A DNA stretch of 64,000 nt. Origin: Sphingobacteriales bacterium (GTDB taxonomy: Bacteria; Bacteroidota; Bacteroidia; Chitinophagales; UBA2359). The notes beneath the pieces are model-generated. The model searched no databases. It worked only from the letters and a program-made list of their open reading frames with translations, and had not been told where the DNA came from. The stretch spans positions 62,001 to 126,000 of the forward strand of contig JADJJT010000001.1 of assembly GCA_016706405.1 (NCBI GenBank), in the 5' to 3' direction. The translations under genes and the position numbers were made by a program. This document shows, piece after piece, positions 44,809 through 53,740 of the stretch (its first letter is position 1; every line of letters starts with the position of its first letter).

Positions 44809-45948
44809 TTATCCCAAAACACTGCGAGCAATAACCATACGTTGTATTTCGCTGGTGCCTTCGTAAATTTGGGTAATTTTGGCATCGCGCATTAAGCGTT
44901 CAACGTGGTACTCTTTTACAAAACCATAGCCGCCATGTACCTGAACGGCCTCAACGGTATGGCGCATAGCAACCTCGCTTGCGTATAATTTAGCCATAGC
45001 AGCGGCTTCTGCATACGATTTTTGCTGGTCTTTTAAGTAGGCAGCTTTAAGACAAAGCAATCTTGCCGCTTCTATTTCGGTGGCCATGTCGGCTAATTTA
45101 AATTGTATGGCTTGGTGTTTAGATATTTCAACGCCAAATGCTTTGCGCTCTTTCGAGTATGCTAAGGCAAGTTCGTAGGCCCCCGATGCAATGCCCAACG
45201 CTTGCGAAGCAATGCCAATACGCCCGCCGTCTAAGGTTTTCATGGCAAATTTAAAACCAAAACCATCTTCGCCAATCCGGTTTTGTTTAGGTACACGCAC
45301 GTCATTAAACAACATGGTATGCGTATCGCTGCCGCGAATGCCTAATTTATCTTCTTTTTTACCAACTACTACACCGTTCCAGTCGCGCTCAACAATAAAG
45401 GCGTTAATGCCCCGGCTGCCTTTGCTGCGGTCGGTATGTGCAATTACCAGGTACACCCCGGCATGGCCGCCGTTAGTTATCCAGTTTTTAGTGCCGTTAA
45501 GCAAATAGTAATCGCCCATATCAATGGCGGTAGTGCGTTGTTGCGTAGCATCCGAGCCTGCTTCGGGTTCAGACAGGCAAAATGCGCCAATTTTTTGGCC
45601 GGTTGCCAAAAGTGGTAAATAAGTTTGTTTTTGCCACTCTGAGCCAAATGTTTCAAGGCCCCAACAAACCAACGAGTTGTTTACCGACATAATTACCGAG
45701 CACGAGGCATCTACCTTCGATATTTCTTCCATAGCCAATACATACGAAATCGTGTCTAAGCCAGCACCACCATATTCGGGCGAAACCATCATGCCCAAAA
45801 AGCCCAATTCGCCCATGCGGTGCATTAGTTCGGTGGGGTGTTTTTGCAGGTCGTCTCGTTCAATTACACCCGGTTTACATTCGTTTTGAGCAAAATCGCG
45901 GGCTGCCTGCCGTATCATCAAGTGTTCATCGGTAAGGGTAAAGTTCAT
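44809..45948 (-). CDS. Acyl-CoA dehydrogenase, short/branched-chain type
   Basis: 379 residues, the normal length of the FAD-dependent family. Signature 1 is AFCLSEPEAGSDATQQRTTA, signature 2 region is QAIQFKLADMATEIEAARLL, and the catalytic base is the Glu in YEGTSEIQRMVIAR near the C-terminus, the position used by butyryl- and short-chain enzymes. Oxidises acyl-CoA to trans-2-enoyl-CoA, passing electrons to ETF. Likely in fatty-acid or branched-chain amino acid breakdown; substrate length inferred. Monocistronic, its own promoter box 70 bp upstream. Confidence 0.93.
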   Translation of the reverse strand: MNFTLTDEHLMIRQAARDFAQNECKPGVIERDDLQKHPTELMHRMGELGFLGMMVSPEYGGAGLDTISYVLAMEEISKVDASCSVIMSVNNSLVCWGLETFGSEWQKQTYLPLLATGQKIGAFCLSEPEAGSDATQQRTTAIDMGDYYLLNGTKNWITNGGHAGVYLVIAHTDRSKGSRGINAFIVERDWNGVVVGKKEDKLGIRGSDTHTMLFNDVRVPKQNRIGEDGFGFKFAMKTLDGGRIGIASQALGIASGAYELALAYSKERKAFGVEISKHQAIQFKLADMATEIEAARLLCLKAAYLKDQQKSYAEAAAMAKLYASEVAMRHTVEAVQVHGGYGFVKEYHVERLMRDAKITQIYEGTSEIQRMVIARSVLG

Positions 45949-46250
45949 AAGCGGTAAAGGATGGCTAATTATTTAGGAACTGATTTGTTTATTTGTTAGG
46001 CCAACAAATTGAAGCTACAAAGGTACAAAAAAAACACAAAACAAGATGATGAAATTTGTTTTAATATTATTGATGGGCCATTAGCAGCAAGGCGACGGTA
46101 AGGCAGAGTGGTTTAGGCGATATTTTGGCCGGAGCTATGAATTTGGGGTAAATTTAAAGTCCATTCCGGAAATTGCTGGGTGTAAACTTTTAGGCTCTTA
46201 AAGGCCTCAAACAGATAGTAAAAACAATACGCCCTGCTAATTGTTATTAG
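45949..46250. other. Divergent intergenic region (302 bp)
   Basis: Separates the divergent acyl-CoA dehydrogenase and ABC ATPase genes. Contains the minus-strand promoter box at 46018-46025 and one TCCGGA at ~46165. No other structure was seen. Confidence 0.5.
46018..46025 (-). promoter_or_regulatory. -7 promoter box of the acyl-CoA dehydrogenase (TACCTTTG)
   Basis: Plus-strand CAAAGGTA; TAnnTTTG on the minus strand, about 70 bp before the start. Confidence 0.45.
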
Positions 46251-46907
46251 ATGTGTATGCTTAAAACAACCGACCTAAAGTTTTCTTACCCCAGTTCAAA
46301 GACAAAAACCAAAGATTCGACTTTGTTTGCTTTTCCGGATATTTTTTGTGCCGGAAAAGAGGCTTTGCTTATTTTGGGGCCTTCGGGATGCGGAAAAACA
46401 ACCTTGCTCCATCTTTTATCCGGATTATTAACGCCACAACAAGGTCGCATCGAAATAGGTCAAACACCCATTAATACTTTGTCGGCAGCAGGTTTAGATC
46501 AATTTAGAGGGCAACATATTGGATTGGTTTTTCAGAAACCACATTTAATAAGCGCCTTAACTATTACCCAAAACTTATTGCTGGCACAAAATTTGGCAGG
46601 TATGCCCCAAAACGCGGCACAAATTGCCAAACTACTCGAACAATTACAATTAAGTCATAGAGCCAACGCCAAGCCGCAAGCACTAAGTCAGGGCGAGCAG
46701 CAAAGGGCAACCATAGCCCGCGCCGTGTTAAACCGCCCCCAATTGCTGTTGGCCGACGAGCCCACCGCCCATTTAGACGATGCCAACTGTTATGCCGTAG
46801 CACATTTACTTAAAAACCACGCCCATAATGCCAATGCTGCGCTGGTAATTGTAACCCACGACACCCGGCTAAAAAGCATTTTTACAAATCAGTTATTGTT
46901 AGCGTAA
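46251..46907 (+). CDS. ABC transporter ATP-binding protein, LolD/MacB-like
   Basis: 218 residues, single nucleotide-binding domain. Walker A GPSGCGKTT (43-51), Q-loop HIGLVFQKPHLISAL, signature LSQGEQQRATIARA (a variant of LSGGQ), Walker B LLLADEPTAHLD and H-loop VIVTHDTR. The sequence style is that of the LolD/MacB/FtsE group, which power lipoprotein release, efflux or cell-division complexes. No permease gene is adjacent, so its membrane partner must be encoded elsewhere. Signature Ser-Gln replaces Ser-Gly-Gly, seen in some relatives and probably tolerated. Confidence 0.88.
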   Translation: MCMLKTTDLKFSYPSSKTKTKDSTLFAFPDIFCAGKEALLILGPSGCGKTTLLHLLSGLLTPQQGRIEIGQTPINTLSAAGLDQFRGQHIGLVFQKPHLISALTITQNLLLAQNLAGMPQNAAQIAKLLEQLQLSHRANAKPQALSQGEQQRATIARAVLNRPQLLLADEPTAHLDDANCYAVAHLLKNHAHNANAALVIVTHDTRLKSIFTNQLLLA

Positions 46908-46956
46908 TTTGGTTGTATTTTATGGCATAATATTGTATTACTATGCCATGCTATAA

Positions 46957-48240
46957 CTATACCAACATTCGCATAGGATTTTCGAGCATTTCGCGCAAAC
47001 TTTGCAAAAATTTAGCCCCCGTTGCCCCATCTACTACTCGGTGGTCGCACGAGAGGATAAGTTTCATATGGTTGGCAATTTTGATTTCGTTATTGACAAC
47101 GGCTGGTACTTGGGCAATTTTACCTACGGCTAAAATGCACACATCGGGCGGGTTAATAATGGCGGTAAACTCGTCAATATCAAACATACCCAAGTTCGAG
47201 ATGGTAAAGGTATTGCCTTGCATTTCGTCGGGTTGTAATTTTTTTGTTTTAGCTTTTTCGGCTAAGGCAACCGTTTGGGTCGAAATTTGGCTTAACGATT
47301 TTTGGTCGGTATTGGCAATTACGGGTACTAAAAGACCGTCTTCAACCGCCACGGCTACACCAATATTTATATTACTATGATACCTAATAACATCGCCTAA
47401 CCACGAGGCATTAATTGCCGGATGGTGGCGCAGGGCCATGGCTGCCGCTTTTACAATAAGGTCGTTAAACGATATTTTAACGGGCGACATTTCGTTTAGG
47501 GTTTTGCGGGCTGCCATTGCCGCGTCCATAGTTACGGTTGTTTTGAGGTAAAAATGGGGGGCAGTAAATTTGCTTTCAGCCAATCGGCGGGCAATGGTTT
47601 TGCGCATTTGGCTTACACGCTCATCGCGGGCATTTGCATCGTTAGTGGCGGCGGGTGCAGCAGTGGTTTCGGTTTCGGGGGTGGTGGTGGTAGTTTGTTG
47701 TTGTTGGGTTTGAACAAATGCTTCTACATCGCGCTTTACAATACGGCCTTCGGGGCCGGTGCCGGCAATTTGGTGTAAGGGTACTTCACTTGCTTCGGCA
47801 AGCCGTTTGGCAAGTGGCGATACTTTAAGCCGTTCATTACTTGTTGTTGTTGTTTCGTTGGCAGGCGGCGACACCGTGGCAGGCGTAGCAGCAACAGCAG
47901 CGGGGTTTTCAGTAGTTTGGGTGGTGGTGGCAGGGGTAGGCGGGGTAGCTGTTGGTTGCCCGTTGGCAAACGAGGCTACAATAGCGGCTACATCTATGGT
48001 TTCGTCGGGTTCGGCAATAATAGCCAACAGCGATTTTACCTTAATTGGCTGCCCTGCTTCGGCATGATACAGCAAAACCCCATCTGAAGGCGCTTCAAAA
48101 TCGAGGGTTGCTTTATCGGTTTCAATTTCGGCCAACAACTGGCCCGATTTTACAGTATCGCCCACTTTTTTATGCCAAATGGCTACAACACCCTCAGTCA
48201 TGGTGTCGCTTAAAAGGGGCATGGGTATAATTTCAGGCAT
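46957..48240 (-). CDS. Dihydrolipoamide acyltransferase (E2) of a 2-oxoacid dehydrogenase complex
   Basis: 427 residues from the ATG at 48240 (MPEIIPMPLLSDTMTEG); the frame opens three codons earlier only through a TTG. One lipoyl domain with the modified Lys in ETDKATLDF (~residue 43), an Ala/Thr/Pro linker (~80-120), the peripheral-subunit-binding domain (VSPLAKRLAEASEVPLHQIAGTGPEGRIVKRDV), a second linker, then the catalytic core ending SCDHRVVDGATGAKFL (His and Asp of DHRxxDG). This fits the pyruvate dehydrogenase E2 of Bacteroidota; a branched-chain E2 is possible. E1 and E3 genes are not in the window. Confidence 0.93.
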   Translation of the reverse strand: MPEIIPMPLLSDTMTEGVVAIWHKKVGDTVKSGQLLAEIETDKATLDFEAPSDGVLLYHAEAGQPIKVKSLLAIIAEPDETIDVAAIVASFANGQPTATPPTPATTTQTTENPAAVAATPATVSPPANETTTTSNERLKVSPLAKRLAEASEVPLHQIAGTGPEGRIVKRDVEAFVQTQQQQTTTTTPETETTAAPAATNDANARDERVSQMRKTIARRLAESKFTAPHFYLKTTVTMDAAMAARKTLNEMSPVKISFNDLIVKAAAMALRHHPAINASWLGDVIRYHSNINIGVAVAVEDGLLVPVIANTDQKSLSQISTQTVALAEKAKTKKLQPDEMQGNTFTISNLGMFDIDEFTAIINPPDVCILAVGKIAQVPAVVNNEIKIANHMKLILSCDHRVVDGATGAKFLQSLREMLENPMRMLV

Positions 48241-48611
48241 ATTTAACAAAAAATAAACAAACGGTTATTTTACTATATTATATTGGGTAGTAAGGGTAAT
48301 TTGGGCAAAGATAGGGCTTAATTATTGTGTTTTATAGTGCGTAGTGTAAATATATTGTACTAAATTGACAAAACTTGCCGAAATTTACCCCTTGAAAGCC
48401 AAAATTATGCCGGCTTTTGTGTTGTGAACGCAACCACGTTGGCAAAACAACCATCTTTTTCATCCGGATATTTTTATTATGGATACATTGTTTTAGTATC
48501 TTTATTTTTTTATCCGGAACAAGTTTATTTTAATCTCGGTATTATAATTTTAACCATATTACCGGTAAGCAAACTCACTAACCCAATAATTATTTTCATT
48601 TGTTTTAAAAA
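48241..48611. other. Divergent intergenic region (371 bp)
   Basis: Between E2 and uppS. Contains a minus-strand promoter box (48306-48313) and two TCCGGA palindromes (48463, 48513). A 72-codon plus-strand frame at 48424-48642 overlaps the uppS start and has no family features; it is not accepted as a gene. Confidence 0.5.
48306..48313 (-). promoter_or_regulatory. -7 promoter box of the E2 gene (TATCTTTG)
   Basis: Plus-strand CAAAGATA; perfect TAnnTTTG on the minus strand, 66 bp before the ATG at 48240. Confidence 0.55.
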
Positions 48612-49349
48612 ATGTCAGTCGAAATACAGCTTCCTGAGTTAATAGACAGTTCGCGTTTGCCGCAGCATATTGCTATAATTATGGATGGCAATGGCCGTTG
48701 GGCAAAACTACAAGGGCAAAACCGAGTTTTTGGCCATAAACAAGGGGCAATTACCGTGCGCGAAATTACCCAGGCTTGTGCCGAATTGGGAATAAAATAC
48801 CTGACGCTTTATACTTTTTCGACTGAAAACTGGGGGCGACCAAGTTTTGAAATTACCGCTCTAATGGAGTTGTTGGTACAAATGCTGCGCTCGGAAGTAA
48901 AAACCCTGCGCAACAATAATATAAGGCTTAATGCAATTGGCAACCTAACACTGCTGCCCGACCGCATTCAGCGCGAAATTGACCAGTCTATACGCACTAC
49001 CGCCTCGAACACCGGCATGGTGCTTACCTTGGCGCTCAGCTACAGTGCGCGGTGGGAAATTACCGAAGCGGCCCGCCAAATTGCCCGCGACGTGGCTGCC
49101 GGCGAACTTAAACCTGCCGATATTAACGAAAATATTGTAGGCAATTACTTAACCACCCGCAATATGCCCGACCCCGAACTGCTTATACGAACCAGCGGGG
49201 AATTGCGCATTAGCAACTACCTATTATGGCAAATTGCATATACCGAGTTATATTTTACACCCCAGTTTTGGCCTGCCTTTGACAAAATGGCCCTCTACGA
49301 GGCTATTTATGATTACCAACAGCGCGACCGCCGGTTTGGCAAGGTGTAA
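48612..49349 (+). CDS. uppS: Isoprenyl transferase (undecaprenyl diphosphate synthase)
   Basis: 245 residues. The cis-prenyltransferase signature is clear: IAIIMDGNGRWAK (catalytic Asp in MDGNGRWA), FGHKQGAITVREI, LTLYTFSTENWGRP (STENW motif) and the C-terminal pair PDPELLIRTSGELRISNYLLWQIAYTELYF (RTSGExRxSNFxxWQ). Builds the C55 lipid carrier for peptidoglycan and surface glycans by adding isopentenyl units to farnesyl diphosphate. Length is standard. Followed at ~120 bp by a PlsC-family gene. Confidence 0.95.
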   Translation: MSVEIQLPELIDSSRLPQHIAIIMDGNGRWAKLQGQNRVFGHKQGAITVREITQACAELGIKYLTLYTFSTENWGRPSFEITALMELLVQMLRSEVKTLRNNNIRLNAIGNLTLLPDRIQREIDQSIRTTASNTGMVLTLALSYSARWEITEAARQIARDVAAGELKPADINENIVGNYLTTRNMPDPELLIRTSGELRISNYLLWQIAYTELYFTPQFWPAFDKMALYEAIYDYQQRDRRFGKV

Positions 49350-49472
49350 TTATAATATTGTTATTCCTTTGCAAATATTAGCTTGGGGGTTTGTTGCGTT
49401 GCAGATTGTTGTATATTTGTTAAAAAAATCACCGTTTGTTCAGTAAACTATTTTACCCTAAGGAAATAAAAA

Positions 49473-50276
49473 ATGATTGTATTGCGCTACTTGTTTACGG
49501 CTTGGGCTTTTTTATTGTTTATAGCCTTTATTTTGGTAGGTATTGTTGTTTATTTTTTTCTGTCTATATTTAAGCGGCAACATGCCCAGCGCGGTTACAT
49601 GGCGTACAACCGCTTTTGGATGCGCTCGTGGGCTTTTTTGTGCGGTGTGCGTTTAAAAGTAGTGCCAAACCCCTTGATTGACCCCAACCGGCAATACATT
49701 TTTGCCCCTAACCATACTTCGCTGGGCGATGTTGTAATGGGGCCAGCCGCTTTTGGCGGTGCTTGTACTGCATTGGGTAAAATTGAGCTAAAAAAAATCC
49801 CTTTAATGGGGTATTTATTTGCTAAATCTTGTATTTTGGTTGACAGAAACGACCCTGAAAGCCGCCGGAAAAGTATTGAGCAAATGCGCCAAATAGGTAA
49901 AGATAATATTTCGGTTGTAGTTTTTCCGGAAGGCACCCGCAATGCTTCCGGATTTCCGCCTTTGCTCGATTTTCATAGTGGTGCTTTTCGTATTGCTATT
50001 GATTTGCAAATTCCGTTGGTACCATCCGCCATAATTGGCGCACGCAATTTAATGCCCAACGAAAAACCCCCGCTTTATCCTTGCCAAATAACCTGTATGT
50101 ATGCCAACCCTATTGACACTGCCGGCCTCACCCACGATGATTTGCCCTGGCTGTCAAACAAAACCTATAATGCTATTTTACAACTGTTGGCAGAGCACGA
50201 CCCTTTGTATGCACCACAAAAAGAGCAGATTTTAGCGCAATACCACAAAAAAAACGATAAGCCACCTATAAAATAA
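49473..50276 (+). CDS. 1-acyl-sn-glycerol-3-phosphate acyltransferase (PlsC family)
   Basis: 267 residues. An N-terminal transmembrane segment (~8-33) is followed by the acyltransferase core: NHTSLGDVV (HX4D catalytic motif), ELKKIPLMGYLFAKSCILVDR and FPEGTRNASG (substrate-binding FPEGTR). Converts lysophosphatidic acid to phosphatidic acid in phospholipid synthesis. Length and motif order match PlsC. It lies downstream of uppS, so the two may be transcribed together; both serve the cell envelope. Confidence 0.92.
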   Translation: MIVLRYLFTAWAFLLFIAFILVGIVVYFFLSIFKRQHAQRGYMAYNRFWMRSWAFLCGVRLKVVPNPLIDPNRQYIFAPNHTSLGDVVMGPAAFGGACTALGKIELKKIPLMGYLFAKSCILVDRNDPESRRKSIEQMRQIGKDNISVVVFPEGTRNASGFPPLLDFHSGAFRIAIDLQIPLVPSAIIGARNLMPNEKPPLYPCQITCMYANPIDTAGLTHDDLPWLSNKTYNAILQLLAEHDPLYAPQKEQILAQYHKKNDKPPIK

Positions 50277-50320
50277 GCGCCTTAAATTTACTTTGCATAT
50301 TTAATTACCAAACCCTAAAA

Positions 50321-51949
50321 TTATTCTACTACAAATTTACCATTGCCAATAATTGTATTTTCGCTAAGCAAGGTAAAGAAGTAAAGTCCGGATGGCAGCC
50401 CTGAAATTTCAAATTTGGCCGCTGTGCCGGTTATAGTTTTGTAAGTTTGCACTTTTTGCCCCAAAGCATTATAAATTTGAAGGCTATGAAGGCGGTTTCC
50501 GGCATTTGAAAAGCTTAATATTGTAGTGTTTTTTGCCGGGTTAGGGTGTACCTGAAGGGTGCCCTCCGGATGATTTTCAGCAAAATCGGAAATGCCTACT
50601 GTTCCAAGTTCGCACAAGGAGGAAGTTCGCCTGATGTTTCGTTGAAACATCAGCCAGTCGGGGCCTGCGCCAACGCCTATTGAAAGGGCATAAGCTCTGC
50701 CATAATTATTCTGAAAGTCGGGGTATTTGGTGTCGCCGCCAATAATAAAAAGGTCAAGAATGCCGTCGCCATCAAAATCGGCAATTATTGGGGCATGGTT
50801 GATATCGAGGGTGTCGCCGTAATGTGCTGCAAGGTCAATAGACCAAATTGGCGCTCCGGTAGTACCTTTCAGGGCAATAACTGTTCCGGTGCTGGTGCCA
50901 AAAATCACATCGGGTTTATTATCGTTATCTACATCTGCCAAGGCGGCCCCACGAAATGCGCTTGCATAATCTGGAATTGAATATTGCCACAAAATACTGC
51001 TGTCGCTTTGCAAGGCTGTCATTTGAAACCATGCTGCAAAAACGACTTCACACGAGCCGTTGTCGTCTAAGTCGGCAATGGCGGCAGGGCAGCCGATATA
51101 GTAATCTTTGGGGGCGGTATGTGTCCATAATTCGGTTCCGTTTTCTCCGTTCAAGACGTGGAGTTTTCCGCTGTAATCGCCAATAACCAGTTCGGGTCTG
51201 TTGTCGCTGTCGAGGTCGGCTACGGCTGTTCCGTGGTAAACAACGTCTTCAACCTTGTGTTTCCAAAGCAGGGTGTGGTCATTACCTCTGTACGCATATA
51301 CATAATTAGTATCTTGAGAAAATGCCCAGCTTGCCACTACAAAATCAAGTTGCCCATTGTTGTCAAGATCTACTATAGTGGGAGCGGTTTGTATCCACGA
51401 ATTGCTGTTTACGGTTATTTCCCAAGCTACAGAGCCATCTTCGGCGTTAATACATATTACGTATCCGCCAAATTCGCCATGCAGTATTTCGGGTTTGCCA
51501 TCCTTGTCAATATCGGCAATTGTAGGGGGCGAGTCGCTGCCGTGCGTAGTTGTTTGCCATTTTACCGCCCCGGTTGCGCCGTCAAAACAATAGGTTTTTG
51601 CATTGCACGAGCTTGGAACAATTACTTCCATGCTGCCATCATTATCTACATCGTAAATAATAGGTGCTACGTCATTGCAGCCCTCAAAACCTTCGGGGTG
51701 GGTATTGTATTTCCAAAGCAGGGTTCCGTTTTCGGCATTCAAGGCATACACCGAGCTGTCGTTGCGGTAGCACCCGAAAACCAGTTCAAGTTTACCATCG
51801 TTATCTATATCGGCGGCGGCAGTTTGACCAAATGAGGCATCATTTAAATTGTACCACCATTTAATTGTGGGTGTTTGGGCGGAAACCTTAGCCGAAAGGC
51901 AAACAGCGCAAATTAAGGCAAATAAAATTAATACTTTATTTGTTGGCAT
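50321..51949 (-). CDS. FG-GAP/PQQ-like beta-propeller protein with T9SS sorting domain
   Basis: 542 residues from the ATG at 51949 (MPTNKVLILFALICAVC..., signal peptide ending VSAQ). A start at 52027 is possible, but the promoter box at 51968-51975 lies between and argues against it. The mature protein has propeller blades mixing PQQ-like motifs (YALNAENGTLLWKY, YVICINAEDGSVAWEI, LHVLNGENGTELWTH) with calcium-loop FG-GAP motifs (DIDNDGKLELVFG, DVDNDGSMEVIV, DLDSDNRPELVIGD, DFDGDGILDLFI). Ends in a T9SS type A sorting domain (HPNPAKNTTILSFSNAG..., LPSGLYFFTLLS). Secreted, probably calcium-stabilised; ligand unknown. Confidence 0.87.
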   Translation of the reverse strand: MPTNKVLILFALICAVCLSAKVSAQTPTIKWWYNLNDASFGQTAAADIDNDGKLELVFGCYRNDSSVYALNAENGTLLWKYNTHPEGFEGCNDVAPIIYDVDNDGSMEVIVPSSCNAKTYCFDGATGAVKWQTTTHGSDSPPTIADIDKDGKPEILHGEFGGYVICINAEDGSVAWEITVNSNSWIQTAPTIVDLDNNGQLDFVVASWAFSQDTNYVYAYRGNDHTLLWKHKVEDVVYHGTAVADLDSDNRPELVIGDYSGKLHVLNGENGTELWTHTAPKDYYIGCPAAIADLDDNGSCEVVFAAWFQMTALQSDSSILWQYSIPDYASAFRGAALADVDNDNKPDVIFGTSTGTVIALKGTTGAPIWSIDLAAHYGDTLDINHAPIIADFDGDGILDLFIIGGDTKYPDFQNNYGRAYALSIGVGAGPDWLMFQRNIRRTSSLCELGTVGISDFAENHPEGTLQVHPNPAKNTTILSFSNAGNRLHSLQIYNALGQKVQTYKTITGTAAKFEISGLPSGLYFFTLLSENTIIGNGKFVVE

Positions 51950-51967
51950 ATAGTTTAGATTGAAACA

Positions 51968-51975
51968 CAAATATA
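51968..51975 (-). promoter_or_regulatory. -7 promoter box (TATATTTG)
   Basis: Plus-strand CAAATATA, TAnnTTTG on the minus strand, 19 bp before the ATG at 51949. It supports that start over the one at 52027. Confidence 0.5.
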
Positions 51976-52153
51976 GCAATAAATCTTCGGTCAAATATTC
52001 CGGAAGTTTACTACTATAATGCCTCAACTCAATATTTTTTAGGTCAAGAATAAACAGTATTTTGAATAAAATTTTATTCAGTTCCAGACGGCTCGATTTC
52101 TACCGCTTTCCGGAAATTGTAAAGTATTAGCAGTGTCGATTTATAATATTTGT

Positions 52154-52654
52154 TTAGTGCGGAAGTTTTTCGCTAAAAAATCCGTAAACCCAAACTCCGG
52201 CAATGGCACTCAAAAGTGTAATAACAATAACTGTTACGCCGGCTCCGATTTGAGCAAAAAAAGGTCCGGGGCAGGCCCCGGTAATTGCCCAGCCAAAACC
52301 AAAAATCAAGCCGCCATAAATTTGTCCTTTATTGACTGGTTTGGGTGTAATGACGATGGGTTCGCCATGAATGGTTTTGATTTTAAATTTTTTAATCAGG
52401 AAAACGGAAATTATACCAACTATAACGGCAACGCCGATTATTCCGTACATATGAAACGACTGAAAGCGAAACATTTCCTGTATGCGAAACCAACTTATTA
52501 TTTCGGCTTTAACAAGTATAATGCCGAATAGAATGCCTACAATCAAATATTTTAAATTATGATACCATTTAGGCGCTAAGCTGTTTTCGTTTGTTGGCGT
52601 TGCGTTTAATTCAGTGTTTGCTAAGCCTTTTTCTGTGTTTATGCTTTGTTGCAT
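52154..52654 (-). CDS. YeeE/YedE-family (DUF6691-type) transporter subunit B
   Basis: 166 residues from the ATG at 52654 (MQQSINTEKG); upstream in-frame codons overlap the previous gene. Four transmembrane helices. The conserved segment GFGWAITGACPGPFFAQIGAG contains the Cys that in TsuA/YeeE relatives lines the thiosulfate path. This is the second half of the two-gene form of the YeeE/YedE permease, 13 bp after its partner. Predicted to import thiosulfate or related sulfane-sulfur compounds. Last gene of the minus-strand sulfur run. Confidence 0.87.
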   Translation of the reverse strand: MQQSINTEKGLANTELNATPTNENSLAPKWYHNLKYLIVGILFGIILVKAEIISWFRIQEMFRFQSFHMYGIIGVAVIVGIISVFLIKKFKIKTIHGEPIVITPKPVNKGQIYGGLIFGFGWAITGACPGPFFAQIGAGVTVIVITLLSAIAGVWVYGFFSEKLPH

Positions 52655-52667
52655 TTGTTTTTTAGGG

Positions 52668-53231
52668 CTAAAGTGAAAGAATAAGCGGTAAAATAAAATT
52701 TGCCATAATAAAGCCACCAAGCATAAAAAATATGGTTGCTATTAAAGAGGAAGGTTGTAAATTAGACAATCCCATAATCGAATGTCCGCTGGTACAGCCA
52801 TTTGCATAACGTGTGCCAAAGCCCACTAAAAAGCCACCAACTACCATAATTAAAAAGCCTTTGAGGGTAAAAAGAGATTGCCAACTGATAATGTCTACCG
52901 TCACTAAATTATTGTAGTTTGTAATGCCGTAGGTTGTTAACTCTTCTGTTAATTTTGGGTTGATTTCAACGGGGTTTGGGTTGGCAAATAGGGCAGCGGC
53001 AATTACCCCGCCTAAAAATATGCCAAAGACAAAAAATAAATTCCACGCTTCTTTTTTCCAATCGTATTTGAAAAATGAAATATTGGCGGGTATGCAAGCC
53101 GCACAAATATGGCGTAAAGATGAGCTGATGCCAAATGGTTTATTTCCTAAAATCAATAAGGCAGGAACAGCTAAACCTATTAATGGCCCCGCTACATACC
53201 ATGCCCAGGGTTGTTTTAAAAATTCTATCAT
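52668..53231 (-). CDS. YeeE/YedE-family transporter subunit A
   Basis: 187 residues with four or five transmembrane helices. Contains GGFLVGFGTRYANGCTSGHSIMGLSNLQ, with the conserved Cys-x-x-Gly-His motif of YeeE/TsuA thiosulfate transporters. The C-terminal LGGFIMANFILPL completes the fold. Together with the next gene it makes a full two-part transporter. It follows a thioredoxin gene by 12 bp, within the sulfur cluster, supporting a role in sulfur-compound uptake. Confidence 0.88.
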   Translation of the reverse strand: MIEFLKQPWAWYVAGPLIGLAVPALLILGNKPFGISSSLRHICAACIPANISFFKYDWKKEAWNLFFVFGIFLGGVIAAALFANPNPVEINPKLTEELTTYGITNYNNLVTVDIISWQSLFTLKGFLIMVVGGFLVGFGTRYANGCTSGHSIMGLSNLQPSSLIATIFFMLGGFIMANFILPLILSL

Positions 53232-53243
53232 GTTTTAGTTTTA

Positions 53244-53537
53244 TTATAGGCTTTCGTGAATAAGTCGTTCTAATTCGTTTGCCGGAAAAACGCCAGCTTG
53301 TCGCCAGCGAATTTCTCCGTTTTTAAATATAATAATGGTGGGTACAGCGCGTATATTATAGGTGTTTGCGACTTGCGAGTCCTTGTCTATATCAATTTCG
53401 ATGATATTTGCCTTGTCGCCCACCCGATTTTTTAATTCCTCTAAAACAGGTAAAATCTTTACGCAATAGCCGCACCAATTGGCTGAAAAATTTACTAATA
53501 CGGGTTTATTTTGATTGATTAGCTCCTGAAAACTCAT
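53244..53537 (-). CDS. Thioredoxin
   Basis: 97 residues, the size of a single thioredoxin domain with no signal. The active site is WCGYC (C22, C25), with Tyr in place of the usual Pro, and the conserved cis-Pro region is RAVPTIIIF. A start four bases inside the upstream gene (overlap with the DUF6132 stop) implies translational coupling. In this setting it probably reduces persulfides or protein disulfides made by the rhodanese and dioxygenase enzymes (inference). Confidence 0.92.
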   Translation of the reverse strand: MSFQELINQNKPVLVNFSANWCGYCVKILPVLEELKNRVGDKANIIEIDIDKDSQVANTYNIRAVPTIIIFKNGEIRWRQAGVFPANELERLIHESL

Positions 53538-53740
53538 AGCGCTTTGTTTTTATCTTTCTGAAAAATTGAAAATAAAAGTCCGCCCATAACTGCACCATAA
53601 AGGGTGCTGTTTACAGGGTTTGACGTAATAGCGCAAGTGCCCGAACTACAACCTATAAATTGCCAATAGAAATAGCCCGCTGTTGCTCCAAGTAAAAGAC
53701 CTATGATGCTTAGTAAATATTTTTTTAAAAAGATTTTCAT
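53534..53740 (-). CDS. DUF6132-type small membrane protein
   Basis: 68 residues from the ATG at 53740, which overlaps the TGA of the upstream gene in a 4-bp ATGA junction; an earlier GTG is unlikely. Two transmembrane helices flank a Cys pair (FIGCSSGTCAITSNP), typical of the DUF6132 family found next to rhodanese and YeeE genes in Bacteroidota. The CSSGTC motif could carry sulfane sulfur or bind metal; function unknown. Confidence 0.82.
   Translation of the reverse strand: MKIFLKKYLLSIIGLLLGATAGYFYWQFIGCSSGTCAITSNPVNSTLYGAVMGGLLFSIFQKDKNKAL

Noticed and set aside
48424..48642. 72-codon plus-strand frame upstream of uppS
   Set aside because: Non-ATG start, overlaps the uppS start in another frame, and no recognisable features.
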